40,115 nt of DNA, taken from NCBI GenBank assembly GCA_964653025.1, contig CAZZBZ010000026.1, positions 1-40,115 of the forward strand. The letters run 5' to 3'. Shown in pieces: positions 18,397 to 27,357 of the stretch. A program made the position numbers and the translations under genes. Within the stretch, counting starts at the first letter, position 1, and every line of letters starts with the position of its first letter. The DNA is from JABWAM01 sp964653025. GTDB taxonomy: Bacteria > Verrucomicrobiota > Verrucomicrobiia > JABWAM01. The notes beneath the pieces were generated by a model. That model was not told the origin of the DNA. It worked only from the letters and a program-made list of their open reading frames with translations, and did no database searches.

Positions 18397-19776
18397 ATGC
18401 GCGAATTTTTGCAGCTTCTTCTCCTGGTCGCTGTCGCCCTCGTGGCTGACAGCGCCCGAGGGGCACCTGGTCCCGCGCCTACCGCCGCGGAAGCGGGAGG
18501 GCGCTACGACCTCGACCGCTGCCTGAAGACCGCGCTCGCGCAGAACCACGAGATCCTCAAGGCCCGGGAACGAATCCAGAAGAGCCGAGGGCTTGTCATC
18601 GAGGCGCGCGCCGCCTCGATCCCGAGGGCTGCAATCAACGCGACCTTTCAGCAGATGGACAAGGACCGCATCGAGATCTTCAACGGGATGCCGTTCGGCA
18701 CGCAGAACGACTGGGGGGTAAACCTCGAGGTCCGCCAGGCAATCTACACCGGGGGAAAGGTGGACTCGGGGCTCAAGCGCCAGAAAGCCCTCGAGGAGGC
18801 TGCCGTGGTCGAAATGCAGGGGACCATCAACGACGTCCTCCTTGATGTGCGCGAGCGGTTTTATGCCGTCCTCCTCGCCCGTTCCCTGCTTGCTGTTCAG
18901 GAACAGAATCTGCAACTCCTTGAGGAGGAGTTGCGAACCGAGAAGTATCGCTTTGAGGCCGGTACGGTTCCGAGCTTTAACGTTCTCCGTGCCGAGGTCT
19001 CGCTCGCCAATGCGCGGCCTGCGCTGATCCACGCGCGCCACCAGGACCGCATCGCCGTCGAGGAACTCCGCAAGGCGATCGGCCTTGCGCCCCCCGCGAC
19101 GGGCGGGGCGCGCCCCGCGCTCGAGGTCGAAGGGCAACTCGATTTCGAGAACTACCAGGTGGAGGTGGAGCAAGTCCTCGCCGCTGCGGCAACCCAGCGT
19201 CCCGACCTCCGCCGCATCGCGAAGCTCGTGACCGCGCAGACCCAGGGACTCCGCAACGCGCGCACCGGCTACCAGCCGCAGGTGGACGCCTTCGCCGGCT
19301 ACGGCGCCGACAAGTCCCAGTTTTCCTCCAGCCTGAAGGATGACACCCACGGATGGATCGCGGGCGTCCGCGGATCCTGGGACATCTTCGATGGTCTGGC
19401 CACCGACGGGCGGGTCCGCCAAGCGAAGTCCGAGCTTTCCCTCGCGGTGCTCGACGAGGAGCAACTCCGCCTCACGGTGGACGTCGAGGTGCGCCGGGCG
19501 CATTCGGCCCTCGTCGAGGCGGTGGACCTCGTCAACGCCTCGCGCAAGGTGGTCGAGCAGGCCGAGGAGGGCCTGCGGCTCGCGAAGGCGCGTTTCGACG
19601 TCGGGGCGGCAACCCAACTCGACGTGCTCGACGCACAGGTGGCGCTCACCCGAGCGCGAACGAACGAGACCCAGGCCCTCTACGACTTCAATGTCGCGCT
19701 CGCCCGCCTCAACCGTGCGGTCGGTACGGACACGTACTATACGGTCAAAGGGCTGCCCGAAGAGCCGAGGTCATGA
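18397..19776 (+). CDS. TolC-family outer membrane efflux protein
   Basis: A 459-residue protein. A signal peptide (MREFLQLLLLVAVALVADSARG) precedes two repeats of long coiled-coil helices and short strands, the OEP layout. Typical phrases are YDLDRCLKTALAQNHEILKA at the N terminus and ARFDVGAATQLDVLDAQVAL near the end. TolC-type trimers form a channel through the outer membrane and a periplasmic tunnel for efflux pumps or type I secretion. The ATG at 18397 begins the signal peptide; an in-frame ATG at 18364 adds 11 polar residues and is less likely. No pump or adaptor gene is adjacent, so the partner is unknown. The fusion oxidoreductase follows 77 bp downstream. Confidence 0.9.
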   Translation: MREFLQLLLLVAVALVADSARGAPGPAPTAAEAGGRYDLDRCLKTALAQNHEILKARERIQKSRGLVIEARAASIPRAAINATFQQMDKDRIEIFNGMPFGTQNDWGVNLEVRQAIYTGGKVDSGLKRQKALEEAAVVEMQGTINDVLLDVRERFYAVLLARSLLAVQEQNLQLLEEELRTEKYRFEAGTVPSFNVLRAEVSLANARPALIHARHQDRIAVEELRKAIGLAPPATGGARPALEVEGQLDFENYQVEVEQVLAAAATQRPDLRRIAKLVTAQTQGLRNARTGYQPQVDAFAGYGADKSQFSSSLKDDTHGWIAGVRGSWDIFDGLATDGRVRQAKSELSLAVLDEEQLRLTVDVEVRRAHSALVEAVDLVNASRKVVEQAEEGLRLAKARFDVGAATQLDVLDAQVALTRARTNETQALYDFNVALARLNRAVGTDTYYTVKGLPEEPRS

Positions 19777-19853
19777 CGGCAGGGGGACACCACGTTCATT
19801 CTTTGAAGTAAGGTTTTCTCGATTTATGGGTGGCACCGTCACCCTCGACGATT

Positions 19854-21854
19854 ATGAAAATTAAACTCGCCTGGGGAATTCTTGGAACGGGGCGCATCGC
19901 GCACGCGTTTGCCAGTCACCTTCCGAAATCGAGAACGGGACGCTTGGTTGCTGTCGGGAGTCGTACCTCGGAAGCCGCGATCACCTTCGGAAAGGAGTTC
20001 GGCCTCGACCGTTGCCATGGGAGCTACGAGGCCCTCCTCGCGGATCCTTCCGTGCAGGCGGTGTACATTTCGACTCCGCACCCGTTTCACGCAGAGTGGG
20101 CGATCAAGGCCGCGGAGGCGGGCAAGCATATTCTCTGCGAAAAGCCCCTAGCCATGAACCATGCGGAAGCGATGGCGGTCATCGAAGCTGCGCGGCGGCA
20201 CGATGTCTTTCTTATGGAGGCGTTCATGTACCGCTGCCACCCGCAAACGGTACGGCTCGCGGAACTCGTCCGCAGCAAGGTAGTTGGGGAAGCGCGCCTC
20301 ATCGAGGCGGCATTCAGCTTCGGCGCAAAGTTCAGCGCCGCGAGCCGGATATTTTCGAACGCCCTGGGCGGGGGGGGAATTCTCGATGTGGGGTGCTATC
20401 CGGTTTCCGCGGTCCGTCTCGTGGCGGGCTTGGCCACAGGGAGAGAGTTTGCCGAGCCGCTGGAGTTCAAGGGAGCCGGCCTGGTGGGGAAAGCCGGGGT
20501 GGACGAGTTTGCGGCGGCGACCCTCTCGTTTCCCGGCGGCATCCTCGCGCAGATCGCGACCGGTGTCAGCATCTCGCTTCCCCACATGCTTCGCGTCCAC
20601 GGCACGAAGGGAATGATCACGGTTCCCCAGCCGTGGCTGCCGGCGCGCGAGGGAGGAGAAACACGGATCATCGTTCAGGTCGTCGGACGGTCGGAGCCGC
20701 GCGAGATTGTAGTGCGGACGAAGCTGCCCCTTTACGCGATTGAGGCCGACACCGTGGCGACGCACCTCGAACGACGCCAAGCTCCCTCGCCGTCCATGTC
20801 GTGGGCGGACACGCTGGGCAACATGCGTTGCCTGGACCGGTGGCGGGAGGAATGCGGGGTGGTGTATGAGAGTGAAAAAAAGGAGGCATGGAAGCTGACC
20901 GTCGCGCGACGTCCGCTGAGGATTCCCGCGAAGACGGTAATGCCCCGAGGAAAGATTTCGGGCATCTCGAAGCCGATCTCGCGCCTCGTGATGGGGTGCG
21001 ACAACCAGCAGACCATTGCGCACGCCTCGGTAATGTACGACGACTTCATGGAGCGGGGAGGCAACGCCTTCGATACGGCGTGGATTTACAGTTCGGGCCT
21101 CCAGGAAAGGCTCCTTGGCCAGTGGATTCGCAACCGCGGAGTTCGCGACGATGTGATCGTGATTGTGAAAGGGGCGCATACGCCGTTTTGCGATCCAAAG
21201 AACCTCACCCTCCAACTCCACGAGAGTCTTGCTCGGCTGCAAACCGACCGCGCCGAACTCTACCTGATGCATCGCGACAACGCAGAGGTGCCGGTAGCCG
21301 AGTTTGTACAGGTGCTCGACGAGCACCGTCGCGCGGGAAGGATCGGCGCGTGGGGCTGTTCAAACTGGAGTCTTTCCCGTGTTGAGGAGGCGCGGCGGCA
21401 CGCCCAGCAGCTCGGAGTTCCCGGCCCGGTCGCGCTGAGCAACAATCTCAGCCTTGCGCGGATGGTGAACCCGGTCTGGGCGGGATCGTTGAGCGTCTCG
21501 GATGCGGGATCGCGTGAGTGGATGAAGCACGCTCGGATGCCGCTCCTTGCCTGGTCCAGCCAGGCGCGGGGCTTCTTCGTGCGCGGGAATCCGCGGGATC
21601 GGGGCGACGCGGAGCTGGCGCGCTGCTGGTACAGCGAGGATAACTTCGAGCGTCTTCGCCGGGTGCGGAAACTGGCCCGACGGCGAAAGGTGCCGCCGAT
21701 CGACCTTGCGCTGGCATGGGTGCTCCTCCAGCCGTTCCCGACCTTCGCGCTCATTGGACCCAGAACGCTTGATGAGACGAGGGTCTCGATGGGGGCCCTG
21801 GGGGTGGAACTTTCCGAAGAGGAATTTCGTTGGCTCAACCTAGAAGATGAATGA
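19854..21854 (+). CDS. Gfo/Idh/MocA oxidoreductase fused to aldo/keto reductase
   Basis: A 666-residue two-enzyme fusion. Residues 1-~330 are a Gfo/Idh/MocA dehydrogenase: Rossmann loop WGILGTGRIAHAF and the EKP motif at 96-98. Residues ~360-666 are an aldo/keto reductase with a full catalytic tetrad: D407, Y412 (DTAWIY), K439 (VKGAH) and H473 (LMHRD). Both halves use NAD(P)(H), so the protein may move hydride through two steps on a sugar or polyol, for example oxidising one carbon and reducing another; the substrate is unknown. The ATG at 19854 directly precedes the first Rossmann strand. No ribosome site is evident; a 12-codon out-of-frame ORF (19826-19864) overlaps the start. Confidence 0.87.
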   Translation: MKIKLAWGILGTGRIAHAFASHLPKSRTGRLVAVGSRTSEAAITFGKEFGLDRCHGSYEALLADPSVQAVYISTPHPFHAEWAIKAAEAGKHILCEKPLAMNHAEAMAVIEAARRHDVFLMEAFMYRCHPQTVRLAELVRSKVVGEARLIEAAFSFGAKFSAASRIFSNALGGGGILDVGCYPVSAVRLVAGLATGREFAEPLEFKGAGLVGKAGVDEFAAATLSFPGGILAQIATGVSISLPHMLRVHGTKGMITVPQPWLPAREGGETRIIVQVVGRSEPREIVVRTKLPLYAIEADTVATHLERRQAPSPSMSWADTLGNMRCLDRWREECGVVYESEKKEAWKLTVARRPLRIPAKTVMPRGKISGISKPISRLVMGCDNQQTIAHASVMYDDFMERGGNAFDTAWIYSSGLQERLLGQWIRNRGVRDDVIVIVKGAHTPFCDPKNLTLQLHESLARLQTDRAELYLMHRDNAEVPVAEFVQVLDEHRRAGRIGAWGCSNWSLSRVEEARRHAQQLGVPGPVALSNNLSLARMVNPVWAGSLSVSDAGSREWMKHARMPLLAWSSQARGFFVRGNPRDRGDAELARCWYSEDNFERLRRVRKLARRRKVPPIDLALAWVLLQPFPTFALIGPRTLDETRVSMGALGVELSEEEFRWLNLEDE

Positions 21855-21875
21855 GGCAAACTGAATTTGGTCGCT

Positions 21876-21910
21876 CGACATGTCGGCCCCGACGGCTAGC
21901 ATGAAGCCGT
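21876..21910 (+). promoter_or_regulatory. Dyads directly upstream of ptsI
   Basis: A perfect 10-bp palindrome CGACATGTCG (21876-21885) is followed by a hairpin ACGGCT/AGCCGT (21892-21897 with 21905-21910) that ends exactly at the ptsI ATG. No ribosome site is visible. Either could be an operator or translation control element; the role is unknown. Confidence 0.35.
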
Positions 21911-23692
21911 ATGGCTGAAGAAAGCACTCCCGGCAGCGAGCAGCAGTTCGCGGGCATCGCCGCGGCACCGGGAGTTGTCACGGGCAGGGTCTGGGTCCAC
22001 GGACGAAGCGAGGTGGTGATCAGTCCAAGGGAAATTCCCCCGGAGCAGGTGGAAGCGGAGGTGGCGCGCTTGGAGGAGGCACTGATTGCAGCGCGGAAGC
22101 AGTTGTCGGAGATCCAGAAAAAGGTGTCGCAGGACATGGGGGACGGGAATGCGGCGATCTTCGACGCGCACCTCCTCGTGCTTGACGACCCGTCGCTCAT
22201 CGAGGAGGTGGTGCGGCGCATCCGGAACGAGCGGCATTCGGCGGAGTACGCATTCGATGCCGTCGCTTCACAGTTTGTGAAGTCACTGGCGGAGTTGCAT
22301 GACGAGTATTTAAGGGAGCGGGCAGCGGACATCCGAGACGTGGCCCAGCGGGTTTTGCAGTGCCTGACCGGTCATAGCACGGAGGACCTGCGAACCATCG
22401 AGGAACCGTGTATTGTGCTGGCGTACGACTTGGCACCGGCGGACACGGCCTGCATCGACAAGACGAAAGTGATCGGTTTTTGCACGGACATCGGCAGCAA
22501 GACCTCGCATACGGCGATCATGGCGCGGGCGCTGGGCATCCCCTCGGTGGTGGGACTGCACGACGCGACGCAGCGGGTGCGCGAAGGGGATTATGTTCTA
22601 CTGGACGGCTACGGCGGCCTGCTGATCCTCAACCCGTCGGAACAGACGCTTTTCGAGTACGGCAAGCTCGAGACGCGCCGTCACAGCATTGAGGCGAGCT
22701 TTACCGGTCTCCGTGACGAGCCGGCGATCACGGTGGATGGGCATCGCGTGGCGCTCGAAGCGAATATCGAGATGCCCGACGATGTCCCGGACGTGTTGGC
22801 GAACGGCGCGGACGGGGTGGGGCTCTTCCGCACGGAGTACCTGTTCATCAACCGTGATGACATCCCGAGCGAGGATGAGCAGTATGAGGCTTATGCGGAG
22901 GTGGCGAAGAAGCTGGCCCCGCGCCCAGTGGTGATCCGCACCATCGACCTCGGGGGCGACAAGTTCCTTTCGAGCCTGCAGGTGGCCAACGAGATGAACC
23001 CTTTTCTCGGCTGGCGCGCGATCCGGTTCTGCCTCGAACGGACGGACGTCTTTCGCGTCCAGCTTCGCGCGATCGCGCGAGCGAGCGTCTTCGGAAACGT
23101 GCGAATGATGTACCCGATGGTGAGCGGGGTGGAGGAGTTGCGACAGGCAAATGCTGAACTGGAGACGGCCCGGGGTGAGTTGCGGGCGGCGGGCGTTCCC
23201 TACGACGAGAAGATGCCGGTGGGCACGATGATCGAGGTTCCCTCGGCGGCGATGACCGCGGACATCCTCGCGAAGGAGTGCCAATTTTTTTCCGTGGGCA
23301 CGAACGACCTCATCCAGTATTCGCTTGCCGTGGACCGTGTGAACGAGCGCATCGCGCATCTCTACCAGCCGACGCATCCGGCGATCCTCCGCCTTCTGAA
23401 GCAAGTGGTGGAGGCGGCGCATGCGCGAGGCATCCCGGTGGCCGTCTGCGGCGAGATGGCAGGGGACGTGGCGCTCGTCCCGCTTCTGGTGGGGTTAGGG
23501 GTGGATGAGTTGAGTGCCAACCCGCCCGTCCTTCCCGCGACGAAGAGGTTGATCCGCGGGTTAAGTCGCGCGGCAACCGTCGAGATGGTCGAGCGCGCGA
23601 TGCAGATGTCCGATGCCGCGGAGATCCGGAACCTGAGCGCCGCCCTCGCGCGAGCCGCGGCGCCCGAAGTCATGGAGCTCGCAGGGGCATGA
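21911..23692 (+). CDS. ptsI: Phosphoenolpyruvate-protein phosphotransferase (PTS enzyme I)
   Basis: A 593-residue enzyme I. The phosphorylated histidine is H200 in GSKTSHTAIMAR. The PEP-binding barrel has GADGVGLFRTEYLF, IRTIDLGGDKF, GTNDLIQYSLAVDR and the catalytic VAVCGEMAGD. It takes phosphate from PEP and passes it to HPr, feeding sugar uptake or regulation. No GAF domain is present, so this is PtsI rather than PtsP. No HPr or enzyme II gene is nearby; instead the next gene, crtE, starts 2 bp after the stop, making ptsI the apparent head of the carotenoid/phospholipid operon. Confidence 0.94.
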   Translation: MAEESTPGSEQQFAGIAAAPGVVTGRVWVHGRSEVVISPREIPPEQVEAEVARLEEALIAARKQLSEIQKKVSQDMGDGNAAIFDAHLLVLDDPSLIEEVVRRIRNERHSAEYAFDAVASQFVKSLAELHDEYLRERAADIRDVAQRVLQCLTGHSTEDLRTIEEPCIVLAYDLAPADTACIDKTKVIGFCTDIGSKTSHTAIMARALGIPSVVGLHDATQRVREGDYVLLDGYGGLLILNPSEQTLFEYGKLETRRHSIEASFTGLRDEPAITVDGHRVALEANIEMPDDVPDVLANGADGVGLFRTEYLFINRDDIPSEDEQYEAYAEVAKKLAPRPVVIRTIDLGGDKFLSSLQVANEMNPFLGWRAIRFCLERTDVFRVQLRAIARASVFGNVRMMYPMVSGVEELRQANAELETARGELRAAGVPYDEKMPVGTMIEVPSAAMTADILAKECQFFSVGTNDLIQYSLAVDRVNERIAHLYQPTHPAILRLLKQVVEAAHARGIPVAVCGEMAGDVALVPLLVGLGVDELSANPPVLPATKRLIRGLSRAATVEMVERAMQMSDAAEIRNLSAALARAAAPEVMELAGA

Positions 23693-23693
23693 A

Positions 23694-24803
23694 GTGAAAG
23701 GATCCTCTTCCACCTCCACAAGCGCTGGGGAAATCGCCGTGCTGCAGCGGGAGGTAGGCCGCGTGCTTGGCCGCGTCCTGCGCACACACCGTCTCGGAAG
23801 GCTTTGCCGAAAGGCTGGGCTGGACGGGATCCACAACGACCTTTCCGAGTTTGTCCAGCGGAAGGGAAAACGGATCCGTCCGTTGCTATTCCTGACCACC
23901 TATCGCGCGCTGAACGCGGGAAAGCCGCTCCCAATGCGTTCGCTGGCCCGGGCCGCGGCGGCACTGGAGGTTTTCCATGCGTTCATCCTGGCACACGATG
24001 ACATCATTGATCGCTCGGACATGCGGCGAGGGCAGCCGACGCTGCACCGTAAGGTGGAGGCCCGTCTCGGAGGCGTGCGGGATCGTACCCGCCAAGGGGA
24101 GAACGTGGCCCTGGTGCTGGGAGACCTTCTCTTTGCCATGGCAACCGAGTTGATCTTCGATTCCGGGTTCCCGCTGCGGCAGCGGGACGCCCTGATGCGG
24201 GAGTTCCTCGACGGGGTGCTGAACACGGGGGTGGGCGAGATTCTGGATGTCCTCAACGCCGGGCGGGAGGTGAGGGCCGTGGACCCAAAGGCAATCCAAC
24301 TCACCTACTACCTGAAGACGACCAAGTATACCTTCGAGGGGCCGATGGTGTGGGGCGCATTGCTCGCCGGCGCGCCACGGGGGGTGGTCAATGAGCTTCG
24401 GTGTTTTGCCTACCCGGTGGGCCTCGCCTTCCAGATAGAGAACGACCTGCTGGAGATCGAGGATGCCGCGCTCGGGGGAAAGCTCCTGGCCGACGACCTG
24501 GCCGAGGGACGCAAGACCCTCCTGCTCCGCTGCACGTACGACCGCGTGGGAAAAGCGGACCGCGTTTTTCTCCAGGCATGCTTCGACGCCCAGCGGCTGC
24601 CGGGGGAGGCGATCGAGCGGATTCGCCACCTCGTGACGCGCTCGGGCGCGTTTCGCGAGATGCGACGCCTCGCGCGCGGGCTGTTTGACGACGCACGGAA
24701 AACCCTTCGGCGCGCGGGGATGACGCCTGCGCAAAGGAGGGCGATGCGCGCGGTGCTCGATTACATGAGGGCGGCCACCCTTCCCAGACGGGGGCAGCGA
24801 TGA
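23694..24803 (+). CDS. crtE: Polyprenyl diphosphate synthase, probably GGPP synthase
   Basis: A 369-residue trans-isoprenyl diphosphate synthase. The first Asp-rich motif is DDIID (residues 102-106). The second, normally starting with DD, reads QIENDLLEIED (247-257), with N250 in the first position, a variant found in some short-chain synthases. The GKRIRPLLFL substrate loop is present. Its setting next to crtI and crtB points to GGPP (C20) for carotenoids, though FPP (C15) cannot be excluded. The start is GTG at 23694, separated from the ptsI stop by one base. Its stop overlaps the crtI start by 4 bp. Confidence 0.85.
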   Translation: MKGSSSTSTSAGEIAVLQREVGRVLGRVLRTHRLGRLCRKAGLDGIHNDLSEFVQRKGKRIRPLLFLTTYRALNAGKPLPMRSLARAAAALEVFHAFILAHDDIIDRSDMRRGQPTLHRKVEARLGGVRDRTRQGENVALVLGDLLFAMATELIFDSGFPLRQRDALMREFLDGVLNTGVGEILDVLNAGREVRAVDPKAIQLTYYLKTTKYTFEGPMVWGALLAGAPRGVVNELRCFAYPVGLAFQIENDLLEIEDAALGGKLLADDLAEGRKTLLLRCTYDRVGKADRVFLQACFDAQRLPGEAIERIRHLVTRSGAFREMRRLARGLFDDARKTLRRAGMTPAQRRAMRAVLDYMRAATLPRRGQR

Positions 24804-26368
24804 GTGCGGGGGCGCGCCCGAGGGCGGTGGTGATCGGGGCCGGCTTCGGCGGTCTCGCCGCCGCCATCCGTTTGCAGGCTCGCGGCTGGCAGGTGACCCT
24901 GCTCGAGCGCAACTCGCAGCCCGGCGGACGGGCGGCGGTCTTTCGTGACAAGGGGTTTACCTATGACGCGGGGCCCACCATCGTGACGGTGCCCTTCGTG
25001 TTTGAGGAACTCTGGCAGGCGGCGGGAGGAAATTTTTCCGACGATGTCCGCCTCGTTCCCTGCAACCCCTTCTATCGGATCGTCTTTCCCGACGGAAAAG
25101 CCTTCAACTATGGAGGCTCCGCTGCGGATGTGGAGGCAGAGGTGCGGCGCTTCAATGAGGCCGACCTCGAGGGCTACCGTGCCTTTGCGCGCAAGACAGA
25201 GAGGATCTTCCACCGTGCGTTTACCGACCTGTCCGACCGCCCCTTCACCCGCCTCTGGGACATGGTGCGCGTGGCGCCGGACCTGATGCGTCTGCGGGCG
25301 GACCAGTCGGTATTCCGCATGGTCTGCTCCTACATCCGGGACCCGTACCTGCGCCAGGTTTTCAGCTTCAACCCGCTCCTCATCGGGGGAAATCCGCTGC
25401 GGGTCTCCTCGATCTACTCGATGATCCACCACTTGGAGAAGACCTGGGGCGTCCATTATGTGATGGGCGGCACGGGGGTGCTTGTGCAGGCCATGGTGGC
25501 GCTTTTCGAGCGCATCGGGGGACGGATCGAGATGAACTGCCGCGTGGCGGAGATCGAATGCGCGCGCCTCTCCCGCGAAGAACAGGAGACCCGCCGCGGG
25601 CGCATCGGGGAACACGCGCCGGGACACAGTCCCTCGATGCCGTGCGTTCGCGCTGTGCGCGCACAGGACGGACGGCGTTTCGAGGCGGACGTCGTCGTCA
25701 GCAACGCCGACCACGCGAATACCTACCGCCTCCTTATCGACTCCAGGTACCGTCGCAAGTGGACGGATGCGCGCCTGAAACGGATGCGCTACGCGATGTC
25801 CACTTTTCTCGTCTACTTTGGAACGAATCGCACCTATCCCGATCTGGCCCACCACACAATCGTCCTCGGGCCGCGTTACGAAGGCCTCCTGGGTGATATT
25901 TTTGATCGAAAGGTGGTGGCCAAGGACTTCTCGCTCTATCTCCACGCACCGACACGCACCGACCCGTCGCTGGCCCCGCCGGGACACGAGGGCTTCTACG
26001 TGCTCTCCCCGGTGCCGCACCTCGGGGGAGGTCAGGACTGGGATGCGATCAAGGAGGAGTACGCCGACCGGATCTTCGCCTCGCTTGAGGAGAAGGGCCT
26101 CGTGCCCGGCCTACGCAAGCATCTCGTCTCGCGCCTGATCTTCACCCCGAAGGACTTCGAGACGAAGCTCGAGTCTTACCTAGGCACGGCGTTCCAGTTT
26201 GAGCCGGTCCTCACCCAGTCGGCGTGGTTCCGCCCGCACAACGTGAGCGAGGATATCGCGGGCCTTTTCTTCGCTGGGGCGGGGACGCACCCTGGCGCCG
26301 GCCTTCCTGGCGTACTCAGCAGCGCCAAGCTTCTGGACCGCGTCATCCACTCCCCTGAAATCGCTTGA
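24800..26368 (+). CDS. crtI: Phytoene desaturase family FAD oxidoreductase
   Basis: A 522-residue CrtI-type desaturase. The N terminus has the FAD dinucleotide fold AVVIGAGFGGLAAAIRLQ, then GGRAAVFRDKGFTYDAGPTI; the C terminus has the FAD motif LFFAGAGTHPGAGLPGVLSS. These match bacterial phytoene desaturases, which introduce double bonds into phytoene (or dehydrosqualene) at the membrane. A charged insert of about 25 residues (ARLSREEQETRRGRIGEHAP) interrupts the middle, around nt 25560-25640. The ATG overlaps the crtE stop (ATGA). Together with crtE and crtB it could make neurosporene or lycopene; the exact end product cannot be read. No cyclase gene is seen. Confidence 0.9.
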   Translation: MSAGARPRAVVIGAGFGGLAAAIRLQARGWQVTLLERNSQPGGRAAVFRDKGFTYDAGPTIVTVPFVFEELWQAAGGNFSDDVRLVPCNPFYRIVFPDGKAFNYGGSAADVEAEVRRFNEADLEGYRAFARKTERIFHRAFTDLSDRPFTRLWDMVRVAPDLMRLRADQSVFRMVCSYIRDPYLRQVFSFNPLLIGGNPLRVSSIYSMIHHLEKTWGVHYVMGGTGVLVQAMVALFERIGGRIEMNCRVAEIECARLSREEQETRRGRIGEHAPGHSPSMPCVRAVRAQDGRRFEADVVVSNADHANTYRLLIDSRYRRKWTDARLKRMRYAMSTFLVYFGTNRTYPDLAHHTIVLGPRYEGLLGDIFDRKVVAKDFSLYLHAPTRTDPSLAPPGHEGFYVLSPVPHLGGGQDWDAIKEEYADRIFASLEEKGLVPGLRKHLVSRLIFTPKDFETKLESYLGTAFQFEPVLTQSAWFRPHNVSEDIAGLFFAGAGTHPGAGLPGVLSSAKLLDRVIHSPEIA

Positions 26369-26401
26369 CTGGATGGGGTAACCGGCGTGAAGTCAGAGCT
26401 C

Positions 26402-26854
26402 ATGAAAACCCTGCCTTCGCTCATGCTCGCCGCCGCGTTTGCCGTGGCGGGTTCTCTCACGGCCCAGACCAACGTGCAGGTCATCGTCGCCCCGACGGAG
26501 GCGTCCCCTGCTCCTGCCGCGATAGAGGCTGCGCCGCCCCCCGCCGCACCCGCTGTGGAAACACCCGTGGCCAGCAAGGCCAGGTCGCGCGTACCCGGCG
26601 ACCAGAAGGGAAAGATCTCGTCGATCGATACCACGGCCGGGACCTTCACGGTGGAAGGAAAGAGCTTCAAGCTCTCCACCAAGGGCAGGGTTGAAGTGGA
26701 TGGCTCCCTGATGGGTCTTGGCGACCTCAAGGAAGGCGACCGCGTAGCGGTGGTATTTTTCGAGCAGAACGATGGGTCGAACCTCGCGACGCGCGTCATT
26801 AAGGGCAACGCGAAGAGGTCTACCAAGAAGGCGAAGGCCGCGGCCGGGCAGTGA
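26402..26854 (+). CDS. Exported DUF5666-like protein
   Basis: A 150-residue protein: a signal peptide (MKTLPSLMLAAAFAVAGSLT), a Pro/Ala-rich linker of ~35 residues, then a compact beta domain (KISSIDTTAGTFTVEGKSFK ... LKEGDRVAVVFF) that resembles DUF5666-type domains, and a Lys/Ala-rich basic tail. The function is unknown. An in-frame GTG at 26387 would add five residues; the ATG at 26402 is preferred because it begins a normal signal peptide. The stop overlaps the next gene's GTG start by 4 bp, so it is part of the crt/pssA operon, in which periplasmic proteins are unexpected. Confidence 0.7.
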   Translation: MKTLPSLMLAAAFAVAGSLTAQTNVQVIVAPTEASPAPAAIEAAPPPAAPAVETPVASKARSRVPGDQKGKISSIDTTAGTFTVEGKSFKLSTKGRVEVDGSLMGLGDLKEGDRVAVVFFEQNDGSNLATRVIKGNAKRSTKKAKAAAGQ

Positions 26855-27279
26855 TCCGGCGAGTCTTCCAGAGCACAGCCACGCGCCTCGCGGTCACCGC
26901 GCTGGGGGTCGCGCTTCTCGCGGGGGCGGGGTGCGCCGAGCAGATGAGCCGCGGATCGGCGCGATCGCTTTACACGATCGCGGGCGTGCTTGAGGTCTTC
27001 CGTCAGGATCTTGGGAAGGACGCGCAGATGCGAATCGACCAGCAACTGCTTTTTCGCCTCGAAAAGGACCCTAAACTCGATGGCCACTGGTCGCTTGTGG
27101 AGTACAGCCCCGGGGTTCTGATCGTGCTCAGCGAGTCGCCAAGGGTCCAGCCGGGCGAGTGGGGACTGTTGCTCCAGGCACGTGCGCTGGGGCGGGGAGA
27201 GGTAAAACTGCGTTACACCCCTTCGGAGGCGGAGCAAGAGCCGCGCGATTACACTCTCGAGATCTCGATCGTGCGGTAA
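26851..27279 (+). CDS. Small lipoprotein with chagasin-like C-terminal domain
   Basis: A 142-residue protein with a GTG start coupled to the previous stop. The N terminus has a basic start and hydrophobic stretch ending LLAGAGCAEQ; C28 is a possible lipid-attachment site, though the lipobox is not ideal. The C-terminal ~80 residues have the strand order of chagasin/I42 protease inhibitors: a polar turn before a Trp (KLDGHWSLVE), then GEWGLLLQARALGRGEVKLRY and a final strand YTLEISIV. The NPTTG and RPW loops that bind cysteine proteases are not conserved, so inhibitor activity is doubtful. The fold call is an inference from pattern only. Confidence 0.6.
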   Translation: MIRRVFQSTATRLAVTALGVALLAGAGCAEQMSRGSARSLYTIAGVLEVFRQDLGKDAQMRIDQQLLFRLEKDPKLDGHWSLVEYSPGVLIVLSESPRVQPGEWGLLLQARALGRGEVKLRYTPSEAEQEPRDYTLEISIVR

Positions 27280-27357
27280 GGAGTTGTGGTTGGGCTTGGC
27301 TTGCGGTCGCAACTCGCTTCGGTCATTCTCCGGCTAGGTTTTCCCCTTCCCAGCGCC

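Noticed and set aside
19826..19864. 12-codon leader ORF overlapping the fusion oxidoreductase start
   Set aside because: No repeated regulatory codons, no ribosome site and no adjacent attenuator structure.
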